A stretch of 64,000 bases of DNA from Aspidiotus rigidus (taxonomy: Eukaryota > Arthropoda > Insecta > Hemiptera > Diaspididae), in assembly GCA_035079385.1 (NCBI GenBank), contig JAVHKY010000053.1:4588001-4652000 (forward strand). The letters run 5' to 3'. Position numbers and translations under genes: made by a program. Positions 1 through 11,679 of this stretch are shown in pieces. The notes under the pieces are model-generated. The model was not told the DNA's origin, did not search any database, and saw nothing but the letters and a program-made list of their open reading frames with translations. The first letter of the stretch is position 1, and each line of letters opens with the position of its first letter.

Positions 1-279
1 GATCGCCTCATAGAAGATCCTATATCGGAGGTGCGAAAAATAGAAACGTTCCTGGGACTGGAGTCGAAGATCAAAGAAGGTAACTTTTATTTCAATCAGA
101 CGAAGGGTTTCTACTGTTTGAAAGAGAATGGCAGCGAAAGATGTCTCCACGAGAGCAAAGGACGTAAACATCCTCGTGTCGATACGATCGTCGTGTCTAA
201 ATTGCGTAAATTTTTCAACGAGCACAACCAAAAATTGTACGATCTAACCGGCGAGGATATGGGCTGGCCCGAAAATTGA
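1..279 (+). CDS. Hs3st: Heparan sulfate glucosamine 3-O-sulfotransferase, C-terminal part
   Basis: Frame 1 is open from the first base to a TGA at 277-279, giving 92 residues of a protein whose start lies left of the window. The stretch reads DPISEVRKIETFLGL, then FYFNQTKGFYCL, then RCLHESKGRKHP, the conserved tail of the heparan sulfate 3-O-sulfotransferases (Golgi type II enzymes that move sulfate from PAPS to the 3-OH of glucosamine). The Cys pair in GFYCL and RCLHES matches the family's conserved disulfide, and the K-G-R after it is the usual PAPS-contact region near the C terminus. The Asn-Gln-Thr is a possible N-glycosylation site. The catalytic Glu and the 5'-PSB loop lie outside the window. 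The paralogue (3-OST-A/5-like or B/3-like) cannot be fixed from this piece, though FNQTKGFYCL with a short tail looks closest to the 1/5 type. Confidence 0.93.
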   Translation, partial: DRLIEDPISEVRKIETFLGLESKIKEGNFYFNQTKGFYCLKENGSERCLHESKGRKHPRVDTIVVSKLRKFFNEHNQKLYDLTGEDMGWPEN

Positions 280-3200
280 GTAGGGTTAAGCCAAAAATTC
301 CGATTGGTGTACCGTCCTAAAAAAAATTAAATCGGCACCTATCGGTTGTTTTTTTTTTGTTTTTTTTTCCTGTATCAATTTACACATATCACAAAAACAT
401 ATCATTTTGAAAAATATATAATTTCCGAACTGAATAATAATAATGGTAGAAGAAACAAGAGTAACGGATTGTGATAAATGTTTCTTTTTTTCTTTTTTTT
501 TTTTTAATTAAAAGAGGAATACCTATTACATATCATGTACAACATATCATTACATAATATTATAGGATAGTTTTTATTGTTGAACCAGTTTTGTGATATT
601 AATTTACGAATTTCCTTCTACTTTAGAAAGTGGTTAATTGTGTCTCTATTCTTTTATTGTTTTGATCTAATTTGTTGTTAGTTAATTTTATTCGTTTATT
701 CTTGATGCACCTTTTAATGTTTCTGTCTAAATTTTCTTCTCTTATTAGAAAGATAAGACTTTTCGTAATTTTTTTCGTCAATAATGTTCTTTTTGCGAGA
801 ATTTCGTTATGAAATTATAGTTAATCGTTGATTTGCAGTGTCTTACAAATATAATTTTGAGTCGTTTAAGTATAAGTTTTAAGAAGCTAAATTTTATGAT
901 CAGAAATAGATCACTAAATGATATTTTTTTGTTAGAAACTGCACATTTACTATGGAGTACCGCTATTCACATCTTAATATCATTGGAATTGCACAACTGA
1001 AGAGGTATCTGTAGACTAGTTTTCTTTCTGAATTTCTTCGATAGTTTTTTCTAGAATTAAATTTTAATTTTTGCCTTGCAACATACAATAGCTAAGTTAC
1101 TACACCACAGTAGAATCAATCTCTTAATGTCAAAAGAAAAAGTTTTTAGTAATACCGCGCGGTTGGCGTCTCAAGGATTTTCAATCCAAATTTTTCTCAC
1201 GCTTTTCTCAATTCTTAAAATCTCATCTCTATACTTGGTCATATTGAAAATAAAATTTTAAATATCTTATTAGAGATCATCAGTGAATATTGGAGACTAT
1301 AGAGCCCTACAGATTAATTTATAAGGTGGTATACTTTTTTTGAACTTTCTCAACTCGCATTTCTTTCAGAAAAATCTATGGAACGTCTGTAGAAGAAACT
1401 TGTTTTAGTCGGCATGAATCCTGCTTACAAATGTCAATGAATTCAACTATTTTATTTATACTTCCTCTTCAGTCTCAAATATGGTGCATGTTCCTATTGA
1501 TTTGTACAAATTATGTTCACAGATATTTTCTCAAATAAGATCGATAAAACTTCCAATACAGATACCTTTTCATACATTAATTGGATACACTTACCATATA
1601 GTCTGCGGCCTACTATAGGATTTTTTAAATTAGCTGAGATTGCTCATGAATATACAATTTGACACATATCAATGAAACAATTTTTTTTTTTTTTTTTTTT
1701 TTGTTACCGATTCCTTATTTTTCTACTTTTTTTAAACGTACATGTTTTTGTTTAGTAACGGCGTATGTTTTAGCTCAATCTAAGACTTGCTTGAACATCT
1801 ACAAATTTTAACGGTAATGTCAGTGGAATTATGATATTAAGGATGACTTCTGTTTACACGCCGCCTTCACGCCATGAAACTTTCACAGAATAATTAGATA
1901 ATATTCTAGTCTTGGCTTTCACTTATTCATTCCTTTTATTCGTCTATTAATTCATTGATTCATGATTCGTTAATTTTTTTATTATTCAAGTTATATTCAT
2001 TAATTCAAGTAGATAATTCATGTACTTATATAATTTTTAATGAATTCATTATTTTAAATAAATTATAAGATGATTAAGTATTGAACTTACACATTTAGAT
2101 CTCAAAGCAATATTACCTATTATTTATTTTGTAGTATTAGGTCACACTGTTATTTATGGTTATGGTTTGTAATTTTAAATAGTGAACCATATAGAAGATT
2201 AAGGAACCTGGATATCAGAGAGATACACGTAAGGTAGTTCACTGAACAATACTTGATTGATAATTTGTGATGATTTGGTGTTGTGGCATGAGTTCTTTAA
2301 AAAAGATTTGAGTATCACTCTTTTGTGAAGGAATCTCATAGCAATTAGGTACAGGTATTTATGAGCAGTTATTATAAAAGGGAAAAAAATTATAGGTAGC
2401 CACGGGAAAATTAATTATTAAGTATAATTTAAAAATTAGGCAAATTTAGAGTGAAAATAGTTTAGATGAAAATCACAAGTCCTAAATGTCTAAAATCGAT
2501 CCTATTTAGCTGGAAAGTTGCGGAACAATTTGTCGGAGGAAACTTTTATAAAATTGACGATTTAAAAAGAAAAAAAGAGTATTGGGGCAAATAATATCTA
2601 ATGGTCAAAAGCTTGCTTCACTAAGCTAATTTTTCCTCTTTTCTTCCCTTTTACATTTTTTTCGAATGCCATAAAACGTAGCAATAAGAATGAAACTGGA
2701 TGATGTTTCGTTTTGTTCAAATACCTAAACGACAGAAACGTTCCAAAAGTTTTCCATTATTGATTTCTTTTAAAAATTGTTGCCAAATAATCATTCACAT
2801 CCTATCTGTCCCATTATAGCTATCTAAATTTGAATCCAACTATATTTTTGTTTCTGAATTTTTTTCCGAGATCATAAGATTCGTTTTCTTCTCACACAGA
2901 AGAATAACGTTCATTATTCAAAAGGTTTCGAGTTGAATTGCATCTTTATTTAGAACAAAACTAAAATCTGTGAAGATTATGTTGAAAAATTTTAGATTGT
3001 TTCTAACATTTCAGCTCGAAAGTACATTTTCGAAGACTCGTGATTATGAATTTAGTATTCTTTTTTCCTTACCACAACTTTCGATAAGAAAAGAAAAGTA
3101 AATTATGGTACCTAGCATTTTTAAAATTCGATTCCCTCCTCCGTAATAATTCACCCTAATGTATCTGCGAGATGCGATAATCTTTTGGAAAATTCTCCTA

Positions 3201-4060
3201 AACCAGGGTACTCTATCATTTTTCGTCCGGGGATTTATTTCCGAATTTTTATGAGATATTCGCCAGTAAGTTTTAAAAGTGAGGTATTATAATGTAATTG
3301 GTGAGAAAATTAACGAATCTAAGCATTTTAATTGACGTATCGGAACTTTTTTAGGATTTTCTGGCTCGACGTCTAGGTCTTGAGTGATTGAACGTAGCTC
3401 AAGTGTGGTAGGTGAGAATTAATTTTGATTTCAGCTCGTTCTGCAACCTGTATTTTACTCGTATCGTCATCATCTTTGTCGCGCATGACTTTATTTCAGA
3501 ATTAGTTTATTTTTTCGTCAAATACGCTTCTGTCATAGAACTTGACTACGTCTGAGAAGATTTCTCTTTTTGAATGCTGTCGTATAAATTTTCATCGTGA
3601 GAATCTTTTCAGACGCGGATCCAAATTAGTGTTTTAGTAGAGGTAGGCTTAGGCAGTTGAAATACGTGGGCACTTGGCACTCACTTTTTCGAATAGGATG
3701 CGGGCAAATTGTATAATATACATATAAAAAAAAACTTTCTAGTCGTAGGTCTTAAAACGTGAAAATGTCCAAGTCCACTCTGATGACGTCATACCCTGTC
3801 ACAGCAGCCTCTTCTTTGTGTGGCCTTGTGTTAGTGACTCAGAGGTCGAAATTTTTTCAGTCCCCTTTTCATATGAAAAGCTCGAGGCATTTGGTAGCCT
3901 TGCAATTTCTAGATAGAGTATATTCCTTTGCTAAAAGTCAATTTACTAAACGAGATACTGGACTCCATTCTGAATGAATTAATACGTATATGATTATGCT
4001 ATGAACCAGGAGAAAATGATACATAGTTACAATATTCAAGATCTTTTTACCAATTTCTAC
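280..4060. other. AT-rich intergenic stretch and 3' flank of Hs3st
   Basis: This stretch is AT-rich with poly-T runs (for example 1680-1702) and no frame with coding character. The small ORFs at 1076 and 3759 are short and match no family I recognise. The 3'-UTR of the sulfotransferase must begin here, but I cannot choose one polyadenylation site. A TGACGTCA palindrome lies at about 3783. Confidence 0.6.
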
Positions 4061-4068
4061 ATTGGTAA

Positions 4069-4249
4069 CAGGGCCGGATTTAGGGGGGGCCCAGCCCACA
4101 AAATAAGGGCCCTCCCATTTTTATTAATTTTTGTCTTTGAAACATCGTACGGGCGAGGGCGAAGCCCGAGACGTTGAAAAGAAAGAAAGAAAAAAAAAAA
4201 AAAACACAAACCTGGGCCCCGGGCATTGAAGCTTCTAAATCTGGCCCTG
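4069..4249. mobile_element. hAT-type MITE, 181 bp
   Basis: The element begins CAGGGCCGGATTTAG and ends CTAAATCTGGCCCTG, near-perfect terminal inverted repeats of the common hAT CAGGG type. It is flanked by an 8-bp target duplication with one mismatch: attggtaa at 4061-4068 and attggtga at 4250-4257. Eight base pairs is the hAT duplication length. The inside is G/C-rich near the ends with a purine run (about 4181-4204), and it has no coding capacity, so it depends on a transposase made elsewhere. Confidence 0.88.
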
Positions 4250-4257
4250 ATTGGTGA

Positions 4258-6639
4258 GGTTCCAAATCACTTCGCTTTGCGGTAGAGTGCGAGTAGTTAA
4301 CAATGTTCCAAATTCCTACCTCAGTATAAAAAATAATAGTCATTTTAAGAAGATAATTTTCATACTTTAGATATCAGATCTACTCATCATTGCATTTTTT
4401 TTTATTTATTCCACTTGAATTATATTTTTTCAAATTATGTAGTTTGAATTTATTATAAAATGGTACGAAGAATTACAATGAAGTACAAGGATATAGCAAA
4501 TTTCGATTATCATATGTTTTTTTTTTTTCTTTTCACAGTTATAAATTATTTTAATCAATTTATGAATTATTTGAATGACAGTTTTTTCAATTATATTCAA
4601 TTTTATCAATTTTTACTTAATTTGGACGTTAATAAAATTTTGTTGTGTTCAATGTTTATGATTTTTTTATCATTCTGCAGTATAAAAATCGTTACATCTA
4701 TTGAATACCAAGCTTCAGACACATTATAAAACTGGGACTACTCTTAGAAAATCGTCATTGGTTTTATTACATTGTCGTCATCAGTAGCCTTGACCAGATG
4801 TAAGTGCAAGTTGAACTACTTAACCTGATATACACGATGTATGAAGCTCCGTTTGAATTCCCTTCAGAATTTCATTACAATGACCTCATCAGGGACTAAG
4901 AGAAATTTTATTCGGGGCGCGGCGTAAGATAATAATTACCAATGATAAAGGCAAAAAAAGGGTGCTTCTAAGTGGGGATCCTTGGAAATACTGTTTTCTT
5001 GGGGGTGGGTTGATGAATACTGATCGCTTACGCGGACTCTAAATGATCGATTTCCAAGATAATCTTAAAGTAGGACAGGGAAGGGTCTGCAAAGTCCGAG
5101 TTGATGGTGTAAGACGCATATGCGGTGTGTCCAAATAACGAAATTCTGATATGTTCTTGAATAAATTTGAAATTTGAAATCTATCCCACCAGAAAAGGCT
5201 CCTTACTCGCCTCAATTCACAAAATCATTGAAAGAGAACAATGAACGAAGTGAGCTGAAAGTTTTTTTTCGTCACTTTCTTTAAAAGTGTTTCAATGCGG
5301 ATACTTAGGGAGAGAAAAGCGATTGACAATGAGGAATATCGAATTAAATTCCTATGAAATAAAATTCAAATACCTACCTACTTTTCAAAAATGAAAAAAA
5401 GTTAAAAAGAAAAATTGTCAGCTGCATCTCACAAAGAAAACTGTGCGAAAAAATGGACTTCTAGTTATTGTTTCTATTTCCCCTCTTCTGACTCAATTAG
5501 TTGGTCGATAGAAGAAATATCTTGGACAAACTAAATAAAATATTCCAAAGAAACGTGGCAGAATTTTATTCTATCAAACAGTTTGTAATATTGTATAATT
5601 TTGAAAAAATTATTTGACAAAATATTTCCACTAAGTATTTCGGTACATTAAAGTATCTTAACGTTAAACGTAGGTGAATGTAAAAGTTTTTTTATTTTAA
5701 TTTTTTGAGAAAAATTGAAACAACAAAGAACGATAACGAGAATAATAACAATATTATAAATCTAAGTAATTCCTAATAATAAGAAAGGTACTACATCATC
5801 ATGCAGAGTATTTAGTTCAAAACTAAACTTACGATTAAAAAATTATAATGATAATATCACAATGGATTCGAAGGAACGAAATTGTATTATACAGCGATAC
5901 ATTACGTAGACCTATACATACATGTTCTTTCATTGGTGGGAAAAAAGTTACCTAAATTTGGTTTCGCGTTCATATTTTGAAGATTTTGCGATCGTATGGG
6001 ATTTCAATACTTTTCCACACATCTTAACACTTGGAGCGCACGAATCGAGCAAATAGAATAAATCTAATAAAAGTATATGATTTGGGAAATAGAAAAGAAT
6101 AATTAATATAATTACCAAATAAGCGAAAGAATAAAAGTAAAAAGGAAGAACGATAAAAAGAAAAAGAACTCGATTTTCGAGCGCAATAAAAATTTGGTCC
6201 GATTGCGTTAGACTGCATCCTATTTAAAATCTTTATACTAATACAAGCGCAGAATATTTACAAATTAGTATTAGTATCATACACAAAGCGTAGAAGAAAT
6301 TTTGCGCCAATTTTGATTCTCAAATAGAAGAAAAAATAAATGAAGGTTAATTTCCTGAATAAGAAAAGCTAAATAACAAGAAGGTAAACACATAAAACGT
6401 TTTTAAAAAATATTATTTTGTTTTAACATAATAACAGGGGCTGACGTTTAACTGAATCAACCGTTCTAAAAACCTTGCGGGAAAGAATGGATAAGCGGTA
6501 TTCTTGCAGAAAACCTGGAACAGAATATCAAAAAATTTTGTAATAATCTCATGGAAAAATCGACAAATTCAAAAGAAATAATAGTGAAAGATAGTTTTTT
6601 TTTTTTTTTTTTTATATTGATATTCGGAAGTCGTTCTCT
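4258..6639. other. AT-rich intergenic stretch, no gene seen
   Basis: There is no convincing coding frame. The 89-codon ORF at 4460-4729 is Phe/Tyr/Asn-rich because the DNA is AT-rich and is probably chance. A poly-T run lies at about 6594-6613. Confidence 0.55.
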
Positions 6640-6972
6640 AATGGATCATATTTCCGATGTTGAACATTGATCGATACATCTGCGAAATATATCCTTTGAG
6701 TATAATGGCTTCCATAAGAAATACATGCGGAGTAAAGATCATCATGTTACTAATTGAAAACAAAAGAAAATTAAGAAATGAAAATTTGCTTTTGAAATAC
6801 TCATGATCATAAAAACTGAAAATACATTATTTTTCATTAGTAACATGATGATCTTTGCTCCGCATGTATTTCTTATGGGAGCCATTATGTTCGAAGGATA
6901 CATTTTGGGTACTTTTTCCAACAGTGACACAGGTTTATCGATCGATGTTCAACATCGAAAACTTGATCCATT
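6640..6972. mobile_element. Foldback MITE with about 115-135-bp arms
   Basis: The left arm 6640-6754 reappears as its reverse complement at 6836-6972, with an 80-bp AT-rich spacer. The shared core runs through TCCATAAGAAATACATGCGG and AAGATCATCATGTTACTAAT, and the outer ends share GATGTTGAACAT. The right arm has a small insertion of about 11 bp. The arms are about 85-90% identical by eye, so a transcript would fold into a long hairpin. A diverged relative of the right arm (CTTATGGGAGCC) lies at about 41200-41270. Confidence 0.8.
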
Positions 6973-7767
6973 CGCGTTACGAATGACGTCACGATCCTTA
7001 GCTTTTATAATATGAGGCTTAACATGCAGTCTACGAGGCTATATGGACGAAATCGCGTCACGAAAATGACGTCATAGGGTTCTATAAAATTTTGGACCTT
7101 CGCTCTTTTGGGACCAGTATCCTCAGTTTCTGACATAGGCCTAACATACAGAATACTTCATGCATGGCTACAAATCGATAAATCGATATAAATTCAATAT
7201 ATCAATAGAGTATACTTTTGATGTATCGATTGTGAATTCGATATAATTGAAATTTAGCGATTATTTTGAAGTAAAAGTCGATGAAGAACTTGAAATATTT
7301 TCTATGAGAGTTATCTGTCAAAAGGGCATCCGTTCCATAAAAATTAGGTTAATTAGTTGCTCTTTTGACAGAAAACTCTTCACAAATTCTACGTGTATGT
7401 GAAGTGGTAAAATCCCTTCTCACTAATATAGTCTGAAGAAAAGACAAATTCGTAACCTAATAGTTTTTTTGTGAGTGCTTCAGACCATCATTCTTATCGG
7501 GGGGGGGGGGGGCTGATTTTGACCCTGAACTAAAGAACGAAAGAAGATAAGAAATAAGGAAAATTGGTCATCGCAAATGAACTCGCAGCAACTTCTTTCA
7601 GTGGCCGATATATATATTTTATGTTCGAGCACCGAATTTAAACTTACCTTATTAATTTTTACGTCAAATTGTGTAGGTCTCTCACGTATCGTGCGCGTTA
7701 AATAAATGAGTAGACAAGAACCATGGACTAGTTTGAAATGCGAGGATATGCACTTTTGGTTGATAAT
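6973..7767. other. Intergenic region and 3' flank of cv-2
   Basis: No gene is visible. The 3'-UTR of the minus-strand cv-2 transcript must lie here, but its end is not determined. The stretch has TGACGTCA-type motifs (about 6984 and 7063), a hairpin at about 7300-7385 and a poly-G run at 7500-7512. Confidence 0.5.
7300..7385. repeat. Short hairpin with CTGTCAAAAG/CTTTTGACAG arms
   Basis: GAGTTATCTGTCAAAAG at about 7309-7325 is mirrored by CTCTTTTGACAGAAAACTC at about 7360-7378. The arm carries GGGCATCCGTTCCATAA, a motif also found in the hairpins at 13421 and about 49770, so the three probably descend from one MITE family. Confidence 0.6.
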
Positions 7768-7921
7768 TTAATAATATCTCGAGTTATTCGCGGAGCAATT
7801 GGTCATCGATCTCCAATCGGGGAGCAGAATTCCCATTCGTTGACACTCGTGAGCGTAGGCGGTAAGTGACTGGCAATAACATTTTCTATCCGGACACTCG
7901 CACATATCTATTAAGCACGAT
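7768..7921 (-). CDS. cv-2: Crossveinless-2/BMPER, last exon: end of C8 region and stop
   Basis: The acceptor is TTTTTACAG just above 7921. The exon enters in phase 2 (AA|A gives Lys) and ends in TAA at 7768-7770. It encodes CLIDMCECPDRKCYC followed by AYAHECQRMGILLPDWR, the standard end of the C8-like cysteine module after VWD in BMPER proteins. The protein then stops after NCSANNSRYY. Human BMPER continues into a trypsin-inhibitor-like (TIL) domain; here that domain is absent, or an alternative downstream exon was missed. The in-frame stop and perfect phase make a natural end more likely. Confidence 0.93.
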
Positions 7922-8008
7922 CTGTAAAAATACGATTAAAGTTAAATTAAATTCGGTTCGAACGGCGGTGCTCTACCGCGAGGAAGAGGCAAAAGTGGTT
8001 CTTCTTAC

Positions 8009-8276
8009 TTGAAATAAATATCAGGATTCAGTTTTTCGTGACAGGCCGAAAATATGCGATTTCTTAGCGGCTTACAAAATCTGTCTCGCATCTTTCGGTG
8101 TGGCAGATTATTGCACGATGTCCGACGATGCGGTTCCTGTCTCTTGCAAGCTTTTCGGCCGCCAACTTGCCACGAGGTCGCGAACGATAGCGCGTCGTCG
8201 GCCACGCGACCGTCGCGTTTTATAAAGTCGTCCCTTTTATACGAGTTGTAGTTGCCGCAGAGGCCACATAGACGTC
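8009..8276 (-). CDS. cv-2: Crossveinless-2/BMPER exon: end of VWD domain and start of C8
   Basis: The acceptor is TTTTCTGCAG and the donor is CAA|GTAAGAA. The exon enters in phase 1 and leaves in phase 2. It opens with GRLCGLCGNYN, the diagnostic VWD C-terminal motif (CGLCGNYNG in most members), then KRDDFIKRDGRV and a SWQVGG segment. It ends with the first C8 cysteines (FCKPLRNRIFSACHEKLNP). The exon is noticeably richer in CG dinucleotides than its introns, as expected for coding DNA here. Confidence 0.95.
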
Positions 8277-8773
8277 CTGCAGAAAATGATAAGTCAATTG
8301 AGAATCTTTTAATGACGGTACTGGTTTTCGAGGATTGCTACATCAATTTTGAAAGGAGGCAATGCAAAGCAAGGAGATGGAAAAGTACTAATAGATAGTC
8401 TGTGTGTACGTGAAATATGGAAAGGTAAGAAATTATTCGACCAAAGGAATCTCCTTTTTAAGGGATGTTTGGTAGTCTAATTGTCTGCTTATTGATTTTG
8501 TACGCGCTCATTGTCGATCACCTTCATTCTTAACCCTCCCTCTTTGTTCCTACATTCATAGTTTGAGGTCGTACTCCACCTTGTCGACAAGAAGTCTTAA
8601 ATAATTCTATATTTCCTTTGAATATTGTACAAAACCTCACATCTCAAGCTTTGAAAAATGTGCTTTAGTAGTTTCCCGACTTAAAACATGTGTATAACAG
8701 AACCAATAAAAGTCTAAATTCGATTTTGGTGCTCGGCTCAGGAATCGAACTAACTATATCGTTCATACCATAC

Positions 8774-8978
8774 CTTTATATGCCGGAGGAACCGCTATTT
8801 CGAGAAAACTGTTGCCGTCCCAAACCACTTTAACACCGAGGTAAGTGGTTACCATTACGCTGTCCGAAATTTTCACGATGTCCGCGAAATTCTCCAAAGT
8901 GTAGGGCAAAGTCGTCACTCGTGCTCCATTCACTTTCACCCGCATCCTCTCGCCTAGATTGATCTTCATTTTACCCAT
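8774..8978 (-). CDS. cv-2: Crossveinless-2/BMPER exon: middle of VWD domain
   Basis: The acceptor is TTTAAATAG and the donor is AAAG|GTATGG. The exon enters in phase 0 and leaves in phase 1. It encodes MKINLGERMRVKVNGARVT, the segment LPYTLENFADIVK, then GVKVVWDGNSFLEIAVPPAYKG, the beta-strand core of a von Willebrand D domain (compare VWDGDSFVEV...P...KGKLCG in vertebrate BMPER). The Met at its start is internal; the frame continues from the previous exon. Confidence 0.94.
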
Positions 8979-10154
8979 CTATTTAAAAAACAAAAATAAT
9001 ATAAAAATTATTAAGTGTGTAGGTAACTTCATTCGAGCTATAGAACTAACTTTCTAGGGCCAATAATTAGAAAATAATTGAGCCCTCGCTCAAACGTTCC
9101 ATAAGAGATACGCCCTTCTTGAAAAGAGGGGTTCAATTGCTTAGTTAAGCGACTTAATGAGCGAAACAAGAGCTTAAAATTTGAAATGTTTTTTCTGACA
9201 AAAAAATATTTTTTCCAACAAAACGTATGTTTTTTTCAACAAAAACATGTTCTTTCCAACAGAAACTTTTTTTCCAATAAAAACATGTTTCTCCAATAAA
9301 AACATGTTTTTCCAACAAAAACATGTTTTTTGCAACAAGAACATTTTTTCCAACAGAAATATGTTTTTCCAACAGAAACATGTTTTTCCAACAAAAACAT
9401 GTTTTTCCAACAAAAACATGTTTTTCCAATAAAAATATGTTTTGTGTTTAACAAAAGAATGTTTTGTACTTCTAGTTTCAAGTTTTAAGCTCAAGTTTTA
9501 AGTTGAAACTCATAAGTCTTGAATAAGCGTTAAGTTTAAGCGACAAAAAAATCATTTCGAGTTTAAACCTTAAGCTTAAGCGAAAAGAAATTCTATTCTA
9601 AGTGTAGAGAGAGAGAGAGAGAAGAGGCGGGATACATTATAACGGCAAAAGCCTACATTAAGCTGTTTGAGCCAGCAACTGGACTAAGTGAGCTAACCAA
9701 AACTTACCTTGGGCTAAGATAGGCTCAGCTATTTGGTCTAACATACTCCCAATATTTTGTCAACTAGAGCCAGAGAGAGAAGGCAGGGCGTGGTACGACG
9801 TCACAGGCCTATACCATAAGAATGAGGGCAAGGAGAGCGACTGCCCGTCAGCTAATTAGCCTAACATACCCAATACTAGGTTTATACTAAGCAGGTAATG
9901 TTACTGCGACGACATCATGAACAATCCATCAAAAGTCGATACAATAGAATCGATTCAGAATGATTGATAAGACCGATCTTCAATTTTGATCAATCACTTG
10001 CATATAAAATGCTACCAGACACGTGTCTCTATAAGAGACGTCTTAGCTTCTGACTTTCTGTTTACTTTGAACATTATTTTCTTCGTTCACTCAATCAGCG
10101 GGAATTGGATCGTATATTAATTAAAATATAGTTTCGATTTTTTATATCACTTAC
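8979..10154. other. cv-2 intron with 18-bp minisatellite and its flanks
   Basis: This intron lies between two VWD exons. It contains the minisatellite at 9186-9443, flanked by degenerate TTAAGCGACTTAA-type sequence (about 9110-9160 and 9480-9600), a short (GA)n tract at about 9606-9622, and low-complexity ctaag/gctaa-type sequence up to about 9900. No coding exon is visible inside. Confidence 0.7.
9186..9443. repeat. 18-bp minisatellite, about 14-15 copies
   Basis: The unit TTTTCCAACAAAAACATG is repeated head to tail with point changes (ccaat, cagaa, gcaac) and small length variation. Open frames here on both strands (phenylalanine/lysine repeats) are by-products of the repeat. A related array in a similar sequence setting is at 39455-39610. 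Confidence 0.9.
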
Positions 10155-10342
10155 TCGAATAGAAACATTTCTCGTCCATGAAGAAGTCTTAGTAGATCGC
10201 GCGTCATTGGTTACACGTATCGAAAATGTCTCGTCGACGCAATCTGCGGTAAGTTGATACTTACAAGAGCCTTGAAAGCTGAAAAACTTCCCGTCGAAAG
10301 TGCGATAGTGAGGGTCTCCGAACACCGTACATACTCCGTCCT
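10155..10342 (-). CDS. cv-2: Crossveinless-2/BMPER exon: start of VWD domain with GDPHY site
   Basis: The acceptor is TTGGATTATAG and the donor is CGA|GTAAGTG. It enters in phase 1 (G|AG gives Glu) and leaves in phase 0. It encodes GVCTVFGDPHYRTFDGKFF, then FQGSCKYQLTADC, then VTNDARSTKTSSWTRNVSI. GDPHY is the acid-labile Asp-Pro bond at which vertebrate and fly BMPER/Cv-2 are cut into two disulfide-linked halves, so the same maturation is expected. NVS is a potential N-glycosylation site. Confidence 0.96.
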
Positions 10343-11432
10343 CTATAATCCAAGAATAACAATAAAAAAAAACCCATTGAATAATGAAGGGTAAAACGGA
10401 AAACATTAATCATTTTTTTTATTGAGTTACACGCGTTATTTCATCGCGAAAGTTTTTCCTACTCGAAGGGTAAGGCCATTACGTTAAGAAGGGTGGTGCG
10501 TCCGTTAGCTCAGTTACAAGTTGCCTACTTTGTTCTCTCCATTAACTTTAATAGGGTCGAGTTTCAGTGTTCGCTTCTCTTATTCCTAGTTTCGTCTCGC
10601 ACATTCTTTGAAATTTGTCACAGTTCAACTCGACGTCGCAAAATACTACGCTGTATAAAGACGCAACATTTTCCAAAAATAGCACTCCTATCGGTATATA
10701 TATCGGCGAGATATCCCTCAACAATGTTGAATGTATTATTTTATCTCAATTTATTAGACACTCTTTGTTAATTTTGGGCGATTTATCTTTCACAAAAGGT
10801 CAATGAACTCTTAGTAGAGTTCTTTTAGGAGTGAATCCGATGAATATTTAAGTACGAGCATACAGATATTGCTGAATTTTAATGTTCTGGGAGCATCGCA
10901 TTCCAAGAATTAATAGAAGTTTCATGTTTCAACGCCATCCATATAGGTCAGAATTCGGGGACACAAAACTCTTGTTTATTTAAAACTAAATTTACAGTTG
11001 CCTGAAACATTCAAAATACAGCACTCTTACTAGTTTTTCCAGACCTAATGAAAAAAAGAACGTCAAGTGAGTTTTACACTCCGTAACTCATTCAGAAAAC
11101 TCCTCAGGGCTGACAAGAGGGGAAAATGGGTACTTTTCCCCCGAGCTTGGGAATTTCGGATAGCCCGGATTTATGAAGAAATCAGAAAAGAGGAGGATCG
11201 AGACTACAATGCAGTGAGCAATTTCAGGGTAGGCCGTCAGCACGGTCTCAACTGGGACTGCAATTATGGAGTGGCAAACTTCTCTAATTTAAATTGTGGT
11301 ACATATTTAGAATAAATCATAATTTCAACACTTCTACAATACACCGAGTTGCAAGAACGTAAAAAGTCAAACGTCTTAGCGTACATGCTCATCGATTTAA
11401 CCGTGCAGACATAAGTAATTACGGAATAAGAA

Positions 11433-11679
11433 CAAATTGAAGACACTCTCTGCAAACTGAGATAAGTCACATCATATTTTTCTGCCTTCTTGCTCTCGTT
11501 TAGGCAAAATTTCTACCAACTTGGTTTTTGTGAACTACAATGTGTTCGAGATACATCCCTCCGCTTACTTGTTGGTTGCTCATAAAAACAATGATGGTAG
11601 AAATTTTGCCTAAACGAGAGCAGGAAGGCAGAAAAACGTGATGTGACTTATCTCAGTTTGCAGAGAGTGTCTTCAATTG
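11433..11679. repeat. Inverted repeat (hairpin), 86-bp arms and 76-bp spacer
   Basis: Left arm 11433-11518 and right arm 11595-11679 are reverse complements with only about three mismatches. Both carry AATTGAAGACACTCT and GATAAGTCACATCA outside and TTTAGGCAAAATTTCTACCA at the loop side. The high identity suggests a recent insertion or duplication. No clear target duplication was seen. Confidence 0.88.

Noticed and set aside
4460..4729. 89-codon plus-strand ORF
   Set aside because: Phe, Tyr and Asn richness follows from AT-rich DNA; no signal, domain or conservation can be argued.
9174..9494. Overlapping open frames on both strands with FLLEKH-type repeats
   Set aside because: They follow the 18-bp minisatellite, whose length is a multiple of three, so several frames stay open without selection.
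10498..10570. tRNA-like stretch with TTAGCTCAGTT (A-box-like) and GGGTCGAGTTT (B-box-like)
   Set aside because: The ends do not pair as an acceptor stem and the anticodon region does not fold; at most a decayed tRNA-derived SINE head, and no other copy was seen.
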